Positions 1-6,026 of a stretch of DNA of 24,687 nt are shown here, piece by piece. Position numbers and translations under genes: made by a program. The number at the start of each line of letters is the position of its first letter. Within the stretch, counting starts at the first letter, position 1. The stretch covers positions 1-24,687 of the forward strand of contig UQQA01000022.1 in the NCBI GenBank assembly GCA_900543105.1. The letters are read 5' to 3'. The notes below the pieces were generated by a model. The model was not told the DNA's origin. It saw only the letters and a list, made by a program, of their open reading frames with translations, and did not search any database. The stretch comes from an uncultured Ruminococcus sp. Lineage in GTDB: Bacteria > Bacillota > Clostridia > Oscillospirales > Ruminococcaceae.

Positions 1-496
1 CGAGGCAGTTTGTTGTGCAGGAAGCAGCGGAGATGATCTTGTCATCAGCTGTAAGAGTCTTTTCATTTACGGAGTAAACGATGGTCTTGAGGTCGCTGCC
101 TGCAGGAGCGGAGATAACAACCTTCTTAGCGCCTGCATCGATATGAGCCTGGGACTTGTCCTTGGAGCAGTAGAAACCTGTGCACTCGAGAACAACGTCA
201 ACACCGATCTGACCCCAAGGAAGATCCTTAGCGTCCTTTTCAGCATAGATCTTAAGTGTCTTGCCGTCAACTGTGATCGTGCCTGCTTCATCATCAGCGG
301 AAACAGTGTGCTTGTTTTCACCGATCTTGCCGCAGTAACCGCCCTGAGCAGTATCGTACTTGAGGAGCTGTGCGAGCATGGAAGGCTTTGTGAGGTCGTT
401 GATAGCAACTACATCATAACCCTCTGCACCGAACATCTGTCTGAATGCGAGACGACCGATACGACCGAAACCATTGATTGCAACTTTAACTGACAT
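1..496 (-). CDS. gap: Glyceraldehyde-3-phosphate dehydrogenase, N-terminal part (runs off window)
   Basis: Glycolytic enzyme that oxidises glyceraldehyde-3-phosphate with NAD and phosphate in the cytoplasm. Only about the first 165 codons are inside the window; the 3' end lies beyond position 1. The translation begins [20 protein letters not shown], the classical Rossmann NAD-binding start with the GFGRIGR motif. It ends at ASCTTNCL, which holds the catalytic cysteine in the conserved SCTTNC motif, so the visible part covers the NAD domain and the active-site Cys. The start codon at 496-494 is chosen because an AGGAGG site (complement at 507-512) precedes it at normal spacing. The next gene is divergent, so gap has its own promoter in the 330-bp spacer. 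Family assignment is secure; whether it is the glycolytic or a second paralogue cannot be told from this part. Confidence 0.97.
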   Translation of the reverse strand, partial: MSVKVAINGFGRIGRLAFRQMFGAEGYDVVAINDLTKPSMLAQLLKYDTAQGGYCGKIGENKHTVSADDEAGTITVDGKTLKIYAEKDAKDLPWGQIGVDVVLECTGFYCSKDKSQAHIDAGAKKVVISAPAGSDLKTIVYSVNEKTLTADDKIISAASCTTNCL

Positions 497-579
497 AATA
501 AATTTTCCTCCTAAAAAGAAATTTAAAATACGGCATTGGGAAATATTCTTTGCGGAACACCCCAAAGCTTTATATATCT

Positions 580-608
580 ATTTTACCTTATTTTTTTGAA
601 TTTGGCAA
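580..608 (-). promoter_or_regulatory. Probable sigma-A promoter of gap
   Basis: On the minus strand TTGCCA (complement at 603-608) and TAAAAT (complement at 580-585) are separated by exactly 17 bases. They lie about 85 bases upstream of the gap start. The assignment rests only on consensus match and position. The rest of the 497-825 spacer is AT-rich and shows no gene. Confidence 0.55.
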
Positions 609-781
609 TACCTTTTGACAAAAAAATAACATTTTTCAGAAACTTTTTTCAAAACGCCGCAAAAGCTTTGACAGGTTGGTTCAAAATGACCGAAAGTGAA
701 CTGGCAATGTGACTTTTTTGTGCCAATAAGACGAAATTATGATTAAATTTTCAAAAAAGCAATGCAGAAAACGAAATACTG

Positions 782-790
782 TGGTATAAT
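782..790 (+). promoter_or_regulatory. Extended -10 promoter for the 826-1854 gene
   Basis: TGGTATAAT is a perfect extended -10 (TGnTATAAT) 35 bases before the start codon. No good -35 box is visible at the expected spacing, which is usual for extended -10 promoters. The ribosome site GAAGGGA at 809-815 follows. Confidence 0.55.
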
Positions 791-825
791 AATAGTGTAA
801 TTTTTTATGAAGGGATCACTGCTTT

Positions 826-1854
826 ATGGATAGTGCCGTTCTTCTTGTCCTGCGTGAATTTTATGAACGCTCCGAGATACCGACTGCGATAGTTTCCGAC
901 GGCGTTAGATTTGAAAACAGCCGCTATGCCGGACTTTTTGACGGAAAAGGCGTGTCAAAGGACGTTTTTGCCGAAAAAGTGATGAAAAAAGGCTGCGGAT
1001 ATGAGCTTATCGGCGATATGATCGTGAGCGTGAATGTTATAAGCTATGACGGCGTTTCGGTGATCGAAGTCTTCGATAAAAGCCCCGTCGAAGCGGCTAT
1101 GCGAAGCCCGGGAGTGAACAGATACCTCGTCTGCTTCTTTTCACGGCTGAGAAACTGCGTACACAGTATCTCGATGATATCGGAAAAGCTCGAAGAAAAG
1201 CTTGCCGACTGCGCCGAAAAATATGACGGCATCGGGCAGACTTTCAGCAGCATAAACAGCAGCCTGCGCGATATAATATCCTTTATCCTCGACCCCGAGC
1301 AGATGATATTCCTCATGGACGACAGCTGCACGGAAAGCGTTGTCAGCGTGAGCGATACGGTGACGGAGCTTGCACGGCAGTTCGCCGAGTACCGCAAGGA
1401 CATCACGGTAAAAACGGATATATGCAAAGGTGCGGCTGCAAAGCTCAACAAGGGTTCGTTCTGCGTGCTCGTTTCCGATATAACACAGCGGCTATGCGGC
1501 GGCGAATACATACCGAATGTGGTGGAATTTTCCGTAAAAGAGGATGAGGACGGCGTTAAAGTACGCATTTCCGCCGATACTTCGGAGAAACGCTTGTCCG
1601 AGCTTGCGGCAGCAGGGGAAAAGAGCTTTTCGGAGGGATTTTTCTTTGAATATATCTCCGACCTTTTCTGCAAAAGATTCGGTGCGTCACTCGAAAAGAC
1701 GGGTGAAGGCGCTTACGAACTGGTTCTGCCAAAGCTTGCGGACGGTGAGTTCGTTTTATCCGCGGCGCAGAAATTCGACGAGGGAAGGCAGCTTTTTTCG
1801 CCAATGGAAGTACGCTTTGCCGACAGGAGATTTTACATTCCTGCCTGCTCATAA
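826..1854 (+). CDS. Degenerate sensor histidine kinase-like protein (pseudokinase), function unknown
   Basis: A 342-residue soluble protein with no signal peptide or membrane segment. Residues about 8-90 look PAS-like (a FYERSEIPTAIVSDG-type opening). Residues 104-150 resemble a kinase dimerisation helix pair: FSRLRNCVHSI lines up with the H-box SHELRNPLNSI, but Ser106 stands where the phospho-acceptor His should be. Residues 172-222 follow the outline of the start of a HATPase domain, yet the N-box asparagine and the DxGxG box are not recognisable. Residues 268-303 match the end of such a domain (FFFEYISDLFCKRFGASLEK followed by a short strand ending LVLPK). A tail of about 40 residues follows. 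No response regulator gene is adjacent. The stop codon TAA coincides with the left end of a MITE-like repeat. What is seen is the outline; an inactive or scaffold role is inference. It could instead be an unrelated helical protein. Confidence 0.6.
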   Translation: MDSAVLLVLREFYERSEIPTAIVSDGVRFENSRYAGLFDGKGVSKDVFAEKVMKKGCGYELIGDMIVSVNVISYDGVSVIEVFDKSPVEAAMRSPGVNRYLVCFFSRLRNCVHSISMISEKLEEKLADCAEKYDGIGQTFSSINSSLRDIISFILDPEQMIFLMDDSCTESVVSVSDTVTELARQFAEYRKDITVKTDICKGAAAKLNKGSFCVLVSDITQRLCGGEYIPNVVEFSVKEDEDGVKVRISADTSEKRLSELAAAGEKSFSEGFFFEYISDLFCKRFGASLEKTGEGAYELVLPKLADGEFVLSAAQKFDEGRQLFSPMEVRFADRRFYIPACS

Positions 1855-1970
1855 TACTGAACACCAATAAAATACAGGAAAAATCTGCGCCGAAATCCCA
1901 ATATAAATCTGTTTTCAACAGATACAAGATCGTCGGCTTGATCTTTTACAAATTTTAAATGGTGTTTATA
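1854..1970 (+). mobile_element. MITE-like element, copy 1
   Basis: It starts ATACTGAACACCAATAAAA and ends in TGGTGTTTA, with imperfect terminal inverted repeats. Its interior is nearly the same as the reverse complement of the copy at 11824-11925: both hold AAATCTGCGCCGAAATC and then GTCGGCTTGAT. This copy has an extra central hairpin (ATCTGTT at 1907-1913 with AACAGAT at 1917-1923), and its right end is altered and runs into a second hairpin at 1968-1996. It codes for nothing. Its left end overlaps the stop codon of the preceding gene. Confidence 0.7.
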
Positions 1971-1996
1971 CTGATTTTTTGTCTAAAAATCAGTAT
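1968..1996 (+). repeat. Perfect 12-bp hairpin next to MITE copy 1
   Basis: ATACTGATTTTT at 1968-1979 is perfectly complementary to AAAAATCAGTAT at 1985-1996, with a 5-base loop. It abuts the right end of MITE copy 1 and overlaps the likely promoter of the lipoprotein gene (TGGTATAAA at 1998-2005, an extended -10-like box). It may be the remains of a second element end. Confidence 0.5.
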
Positions 1997-2031
1997 TGGT
2001 ATAAAGACAAAATACAGAGGAGAAATCAATT

Positions 2032-2859
2032 ATGAAAAAGAACAGAATGATGAAAATTATCGCAGCTGTCGCTGCATTGTGTATGACGGCGGCAATGTTC
2101 GCCGGCTGCTCAAAGGATAAGACCAACGACGGCTCGGACACATCGGTGAGCGCTTCCGATGAGAGCAGCACAGACAGCTCCGAGGAAGAGACCGTCGCAA
2201 CACAGCGTCCCGTTGCCGAGGGCGACATTTACGCTATCAACAAGTTCAAGGTAAAAGACCTCCCCGAAAATTACGTTATGGCACAGAAGTCGCAGGAGGA
2301 TTTCGATCAGCATTTCCGCTATATAATCGATGACGGAAAAGCGCAGATGGCTGTTTATGCCGCAAATTATGCCGAGGATTACGGCGCTATTGATGATTTC
2401 ATCGGACGTATCCGTTTTTCGATGAACTTCAACAATGTTCTTTACAAATGCGATACTGATTTCACCGACAATCAGGAGATAAGCATCGCGGGCTTTAACG
2501 GAAAATGGTGCGACTACACCATTACCCAGAATATTTTTGAAACCGATGAGAACGGCGACACCTACAAGGACGAAGACGGAAATGACATCAAGACCCCCGT
2601 TGCATGGTACACGGGCAGACTTTACTGTTTCTACTCCGACAATGACGCTTTCTATTTTACCGTTGAATCCACACAGGATTACTGGGATAATGTTGTCGGC
2701 GATTTTGAAACCAAGATACTTCCAAACATTTATATAGACGAAAATGCAGAGAACGACCCCGTTGAAGAAACGGACGAGGCTTCGGCTGAAACGTCTGTTG
2801 TATCTGCCGAAACAGAAGAAGCTCCCACTGAGAGCGAAGAAACATCTTCTGCCGAATAA
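2032..2859 (+). CDS. Secreted lipoprotein of unknown function
   Basis: A 275-residue protein that I cannot assign to a family. The N-terminus is a type II signal peptide: a basic start, a hydrophobic stretch from about residue 8 to 24, and the lipobox F-A-G-C with the lipidated Cys at residue 26. Residues 27-60 are a Ser/Thr/Asp/Glu-rich linker. A compact domain of about 170 residues follows, rich in aromatic residues and aspartate. The last 40 residues are again acidic and low in complexity (EETDEASAETS type). It should therefore sit on the outer face of the membrane. AGAGGAG at 2016-2022 gives a normal ribosome site. The gene stands alone between a MITE-like element and the T-box promoter. 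A stretch around DENGDTYKDEDGND could bind a cation, but this is speculative. Confidence 0.75.
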   Translation: MKKNRMMKIIAAVAALCMTAAMFAGCSKDKTNDGSDTSVSASDESSTDSSEEETVATQRPVAEGDIYAINKFKVKDLPENYVMAQKSQEDFDQHFRYIIDDGKAQMAVYAANYAEDYGAIDDFIGRIRFSMNFNNVLYKCDTDFTDNQEISIAGFNGKWCDYTITQNIFETDENGDTYKDEDGNDIKTPVAWYTGRLYCFYSDNDAFYFTVESTQDYWDNVVGDFETKILPNIYIDENAENDPVEETDEASAETSVVSAETEEAPTESEETSSAE

Positions 2860-2887
2860 ACAGACGGAAAATCGTGAAAAATAACGG

Positions 2888-2916
2888 TTGCATCTGCAAT
2901 TGATTTGTGGTATAAT
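2888..2916 (+). promoter_or_regulatory. Promoter of the T-box/cysE operon
   Basis: TTGCAT at 2888-2893, a 17-base spacer and TATAAT at 2911-2916 preceded by TGG, giving a combined -35 and extended -10 promoter. It lies just upstream of the T-box leader and is the strongest promoter-like sequence in this region. Confidence 0.75.
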
Positions 2917-2934
2917 CATATAATATAATAGTTG

Positions 2935-3202
2935 ATAAAAGCATATCGGTCAGAGTAGCTTTTGCTCGGGATACAGAGAACGTCGGGGTGGTGCAACGGC
3001 GGCGAAGAGCGTCAGTGAAGTGCGGCCGCCGGCTCGGACGGGGAAAATTTCACGCTAAACCCGTGAAATCAAAGTATCCGCCTGCGTATCATCTGCGTTA
3101 AGGATATGAAAAGACAGTCCGTTCGGACTAATTGAAGTGGAACCGTGGTCAACAGCCGCCTTCAGGAACGAAAAAAATCGCTCTTGAAAGCGGCTTTTAT
3201 TT
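2935..3202 (+). promoter_or_regulatory. T-box leader, probably specific for tRNA-Cys, with terminator
   Basis: An untranslated leader that senses uncharged tRNA and allows read-through into cysE and downstream genes. Seen in the sequence: an AGAGA motif at 2975-2979; a stem I distal hairpin (CGTCG at 2981-2985 with a CGGCG, U-G tolerant); a specifier-loop-like GTGAAGTGCGG with TGC (Cys codon) at 3021-3023; and the T-box core GTGGAACCGTG near 3137-3147. The TGGA at 3138-3141 can pair with the UCCA end of tRNA-Cys, whose usual discriminator base is U, so two independent signals agree on Cys. The terminator is GCCGCCTTCA (3155-3164) with TGAAAGCGGC (3185-3194), one mismatch, then TTTTATTT. CCTTC in its 5' arm can instead pair with GAAG at 3134-3137 as antiterminator. 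The exact stem I fold was done by eye. Confidence 0.85.
3155..3202 (+). terminator. T-box regulated intrinsic terminator
   Basis: A ten-base-pair stem with one C-A mismatch, a loop of about 20 bases and a U-rich tail. It is the conditional terminator of the T-box leader. Confidence 0.8.
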
Positions 3203-3386
3203 AATTCGGAATTAGGAATTCGGAATGCGGAATTATATTAATGCGTAATTTTTATTCCGCACATTTGCGGTGTAGGGCAGAAATTCGTCCTCTGCAAAAT
3301 TTAATGCAATGCAGAGAGAAAAATAATTCCGAATTCCTAATTCCGAATTCCGAATTTCAATTGGTGGATTCTGTATCCGCCCGTTT
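3203..3386. repeat. Repeat cluster I: inverted heptamer arrays plus GTAGGG-type hairpin remnants
   Basis: The spacer between the T-box terminator and cysE holds no gene. It contains a heptamer array at 3203-3235 (TCGGAAT, TAGGAAT and GCGGAAT units), a degenerate hairpin TGTAGGGCAGAAATTCGTCC from 3271, an array in the opposite orientation at 3324-3357, and the 3' half of a GGCGGAT-type hairpin (GGATTCTGTATCCGCCCG, near 3366-3383). The two arrays can pair with each other in RNA, so the operon mRNA carries a long hairpin between the riboregulator and the first start codon. Confidence 0.8.
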
Positions 3387-3476
3387 GCGAACGCTGTTTT
3401 CTTTTTACAAAATTCCAATTCAGAGAATTGAGCAATATCTATCATGACATAACTGACAAAGGAGCTGTATTTTATA

Positions 3477-4190
3477 GTGATAATTAATTTTGAATATCTT
3501 AAAAAGCAGTTTAACGAAGAAATTGAATCGGTAAAGCGGCGTGACCCTGCCGCAAGAAGCGCACTCGAGATAGTTCTCACCTACTCGGGACTTCACGCTA
3601 TACTTGCGTACAGAGTTGCACACAAGCTTTACGAAAAGAAGCTTTACCTCGCCGCACGAATAATCTCGCAGACAGCGCGCTTTTTTACGGGAATTGAGAT
3701 ACACCCCGGCGCAAAGATCGGCAAGGGATTTTTCATCGACCACGGTTCGGGCGTTGTCATCGGCGAAACGACCGAGATCGGCGACAACTGCCTTGTTTAT
3801 CAGGGTGTAACGCTCGGCGGCACGGGCAAAGACAAGGGCAAGCGTCACCCTACCCTCGGCAACAACGTTATGGTCGGCGCAGGTGCAAGAGTTCTCGGAC
3901 CTTTCAAGGTCGGCGACAATGTAAAGATAGCCGCAAACGCAGTCGTTCTCGAAACGATACCGCCGAACTGCACAGCGGTCGGCGTACCTGCACGGATAGT
4001 CCGCAGGAACGGCGAAAGAGTGCAGAACTGCGACCTCGATCAGATCCATATCCCCGACCCCGTTTCGCTTGAACTCTGCAAACAGCTTGCGAGGATAGAG
4101 AGCCTTGAAAAGAAAGTCAACAAGCTTGAAATAAGCGAGCTTGGAAAGAAGTATAACAAAAACAATTCAAACGGAGCAGATGATGTTTAA
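3477..4190 (+). CDS. cysE: Serine O-acetyltransferase
   Basis: Transfers acetyl from acetyl-CoA to L-serine, giving O-acetylserine, the first committed step of cysteine synthesis. The 237 residues show the usual short form: an N-terminal helical part with RRDPAARS (21-28), then a left-handed beta-helix of hexapeptide repeats from about 72 to 175. Catalytic-site motifs IDHGSG (His89) and GKRHPTLG (His124) are present, as is the GGTGKDKGK loop. The C-terminal tail (about 176-237) is partly coiled and hydrophilic. The start is GTG at 3477; GGAG at 3461-3464 lies 12 bases away, which is long, but no better start is available in frame. It is the first gene after the T-box leader. Its last codons overlap the start of the methylase gene by 8 bases (stop 4188-4190), so the two are translationally coupled. 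Confidence 0.95.
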   Translation: MIINFEYLKKQFNEEIESVKRRDPAARSALEIVLTYSGLHAILAYRVAHKLYEKKLYLAARIISQTARFFTGIEIHPGAKIGKGFFIDHGSGVVIGETTEIGDNCLVYQGVTLGGTGKDKGKRHPTLGNNVMVGAGARVLGPFKVGDNVKIAANAVVLETIPPNCTAVGVPARIVRRNGERVQNCDLDQIHIPDPVSLELCKQLARIESLEKKVNKLEISELGKKYNKNNSNGADDV

Positions 4191-5187
4191 CTCAATTGAA
4201 CTTTTTGCAGGAGCGGGCGGATTAGCTCTTGGAGTGGAGAAAGCAGGATTTGAACACATTGGGCTGATCGAGATAGATTCAGATGCCGCTGATACCTTAA
4301 AGAAAAATCGTCCCCAATGGAATGTAATAAACGATGATATTGCAAACATATCATGTTTGGATCTCGAAGATTATTTTGATATAAAAAAAGGAGAACTTGA
4401 TCTTTTGTCAGGCGGCGCGCCATGCCAAGCTTTTTCTTATGCAGGAAAAAGGCTTGGACTTGAAGATGCAAGGGGAACTTTGTTTTACCACTACGCTTTA
4501 TTTTTAAAAAAGCTTCAGCCTAAAATGTTCCTTTTTGAAAATGTCCGAGGCTTGCTTACACACAACAGCGGAAAAACATATCAGACGATCACGGATATTT
4601 TTACGGAACAGGGTTATTCAATACAGAAAAGGGTTTTAAATGCGTGGAACTATAATGTTCCTCAGAAGCGTGAAAGACTGATAACTATCGGAATAAGAAA
4701 TGATCTTGCAGACAAAATCGGCTTTTCTTTTCCCGAGCCACGTGAATATAAGCCTGTTTTAAGGGACGTTTTATTGGATTGTCCTCCAAGCATCGGAACA
4801 AAATATTCAAAAAGAAAAGAAGAGATTTTTGCGCTTGTTCCTCCGGGGGGATATTGGAGAGATATTCCCGAGGATATTGCCAAGGAATATATGAAAAGCT
4901 GTTGGTATATGGAAGGTGGCAGAACAGGTATATTAAGAAGAATGAGCTTAGATGAACCATCTCTCACTGTTCTTACCTCACCAAGTCAAAAACAAACAGA
5001 CAGATGTCACCCGATAGAATCTCGTCCTTTTACAGTGCGGGAAAATGCACGATGTCAGACTTTCCCCGATGATTGGGAATTCTGCGGCAGCGTAGGTCAT
5101 CAATATAAGCAGGTAGGCAATGCTGTACCCGTGAATCTCGCCTATGCAATAGCACTTAGTATAAGAAAGGGGTTAGAGCAGTTATGA
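4183..5187 (+). CDS. DNA (cytosine-5-)-methyltransferase of a type II RM system
   Basis: Protects host DNA by methylating cytosine within the recognition site of the partner endonuclease. Counting from the ATG at 4183 it has 334 residues with the ordered C5-methylase motifs: I FAGAGGLALG (8-17, AdoMet), IV GGAPCQAFSYAGKR with the catalytic Cys81, VI ENVRG (119-123), VIII QKRERL (161-166) and X QVGNAVPVNLAYA near the end. The target-recognition region lies roughly at 190-290. An ATG at 4180 and another at 4141 are in frame, but GGAG at 4173-4176 fits the 4183 start best. It overlaps cysE upstream, and its stop shares ATGA with the endonuclease downstream. A sample of 60 bases (4321-4380) has 16 G+C, against 35 of 60 in cysE (3781-3840), consistent with transfer. 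Specificity for GGNCC is inferred only from the partner enzyme's family. Confidence 0.93.
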   Translation: MFNSIELFAGAGGLALGVEKAGFEHIGLIEIDSDAADTLKKNRPQWNVINDDIANISCLDLEDYFDIKKGELDLLSGGAPCQAFSYAGKRLGLEDARGTLFYHYALFLKKLQPKMFLFENVRGLLTHNSGKTYQTITDIFTEQGYSIQKRVLNAWNYNVPQKRERLITIGIRNDLADKIGFSFPEPREYKPVLRDVLLDCPPSIGTKYSKRKEEIFALVPPGGYWRDIPEDIAKEYMKSCWYMEGGRTGILRRMSLDEPSLTVLTSPSQKQTDRCHPIESRPFTVRENARCQTFPDDWEFCGSVGHQYKQVGNAVPVNLAYAIALSIRKGLEQL

Positions 5188-6026
5188 GTTGGTCTTTACC
5201 ATTTATTACGGAAGAAGAGTTTACGGCACACGTTAAGTGTACCATTGAAAAATACGGTGATAAGCTTGAATCAATAGACCTGAAAAGGTTCAACAAAAAT
5301 ATAATTGACCCTATAAAGCTTATTTTTGATAATTCCGTTTATAGGAATACATGGCAGGAAACTATAAGCAATGAAATATTTCGGCAAAGGGATAAGTCAA
5401 ATAACAATGACATAGGATACTTTCACCAGAAGATATTTTCATTTTTCAATGGCTGTATTGTGCCTGAAAACGGTCATGACGGCGGTTGGGATGTAATTTA
5501 CAGAGATCCTGACGGCATCATTCTCCCCGATAATTCAGTTGTTCATACTGTGTATGTTGAAATGAAAAATAAACATAATACGATGAATTCTTCATCAGCA
5601 GGCAAGACCTTTATAAAAATGCAGAATCAATTGTTAAAAGACGATGATTGCGCCTGCTTTTTGGTAGAAGCAATTGCCAAAAGATCACAGAATATAAAAT
5701 GGGAACCAACCGTTGACGGACACCGTATGGGTCATAAGCTTATACGGCGTGTGAGCATTGACAGGTTTTATGAGATGGTTACCGGAACAGAAGATGCATT
5801 TTATCTTATGTGTATGGAGCTGCCGAACACGATAAAAAAGGTTGTAGATAATTCGGAAGCTCTTGTTCCCAATGATACTGTGATGGACGAAATTGTTGAG
5901 ATATCAAAAGAAAAATCTAATATATGTGATGAAAATGCCGCAATCGCAATGGCTATATATATGTTAGGTTTCTCAACCTATAATGGATTTGAAAATAATG
6001 GAGGAAATTCAGATGAAAATATATAA
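5184..6026 (+). CDS. Type II restriction endonuclease, Eco47II family (probably GGNCC)
   Basis: Cuts unmethylated double-stranded DNA at the site protected by the preceding methylase. The 280-residue protein resembles the Eco47II/Sau96I-type family as I remember it: N-terminal LPFITEEEF, FNKNIIDPIKL, IGYFHQKIF, and the core VYVEMKNKHNTMNSSS followed by IAKRSQNIKWE and IRRVSIDRFYE. A PD-(D/E)xK active site is readable as Asp103 in GGWDV and Glu126-x-Lys128 in VEMKNK. Its ATG lies in an ATGA overlap with the methylase stop, and its last 14 bases overlap the cysS start, so the RM pair is stitched in on both sides. Base composition is AT-rich (20 G+C in 60 at 5581-5640). The last 40 residues or so are less typical of the family. 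The GGNCC specificity is inference from family membership. Confidence 0.88.
   Translation: MSWSLPFITEEEFTAHVKCTIEKYGDKLESIDLKRFNKNIIDPIKLIFDNSVYRNTWQETISNEIFRQRDKSNNNDIGYFHQKIFSFFNGCIVPENGHDGGWDVIYRDPDGIILPDNSVVHTVYVEMKNKHNTMNSSSAGKTFIKMQNQLLKDDDCACFLVEAIAKRSQNIKWEPTVDGHRMGHKLIRRVSIDRFYEMVTGTEDAFYLMCMELPNTIKKVVDNSEALVPNDTVMDEIVEISKEKSNICDENAAIAMAIYMLGFSTYNGFENNGGNSDENI

Noticed and set aside
668..673. TTGACA as a -35 box for the kinase-like gene
   Set aside because: No -10-like sequence lies 15-19 bases downstream. The extended -10 at 782-790 is a much better promoter.
4141..4182. Upstream ATG starts (4141, 4180) for the methylase
   Set aside because: The 4141 ATG would add residues before the canonical N-terminus and has no ribosome site; GGAG is only three bases from 4180. 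The 4183 start has normal spacing.
4183..6026. Avoidance of GGNCC sites in the window as support for the RM specificity
   Set aside because: Several GGACC/GGGCC sites are visible (for example near 9352, 15784 and 20644), and with a working methylase avoidance is not required. I could not count expected frequencies.
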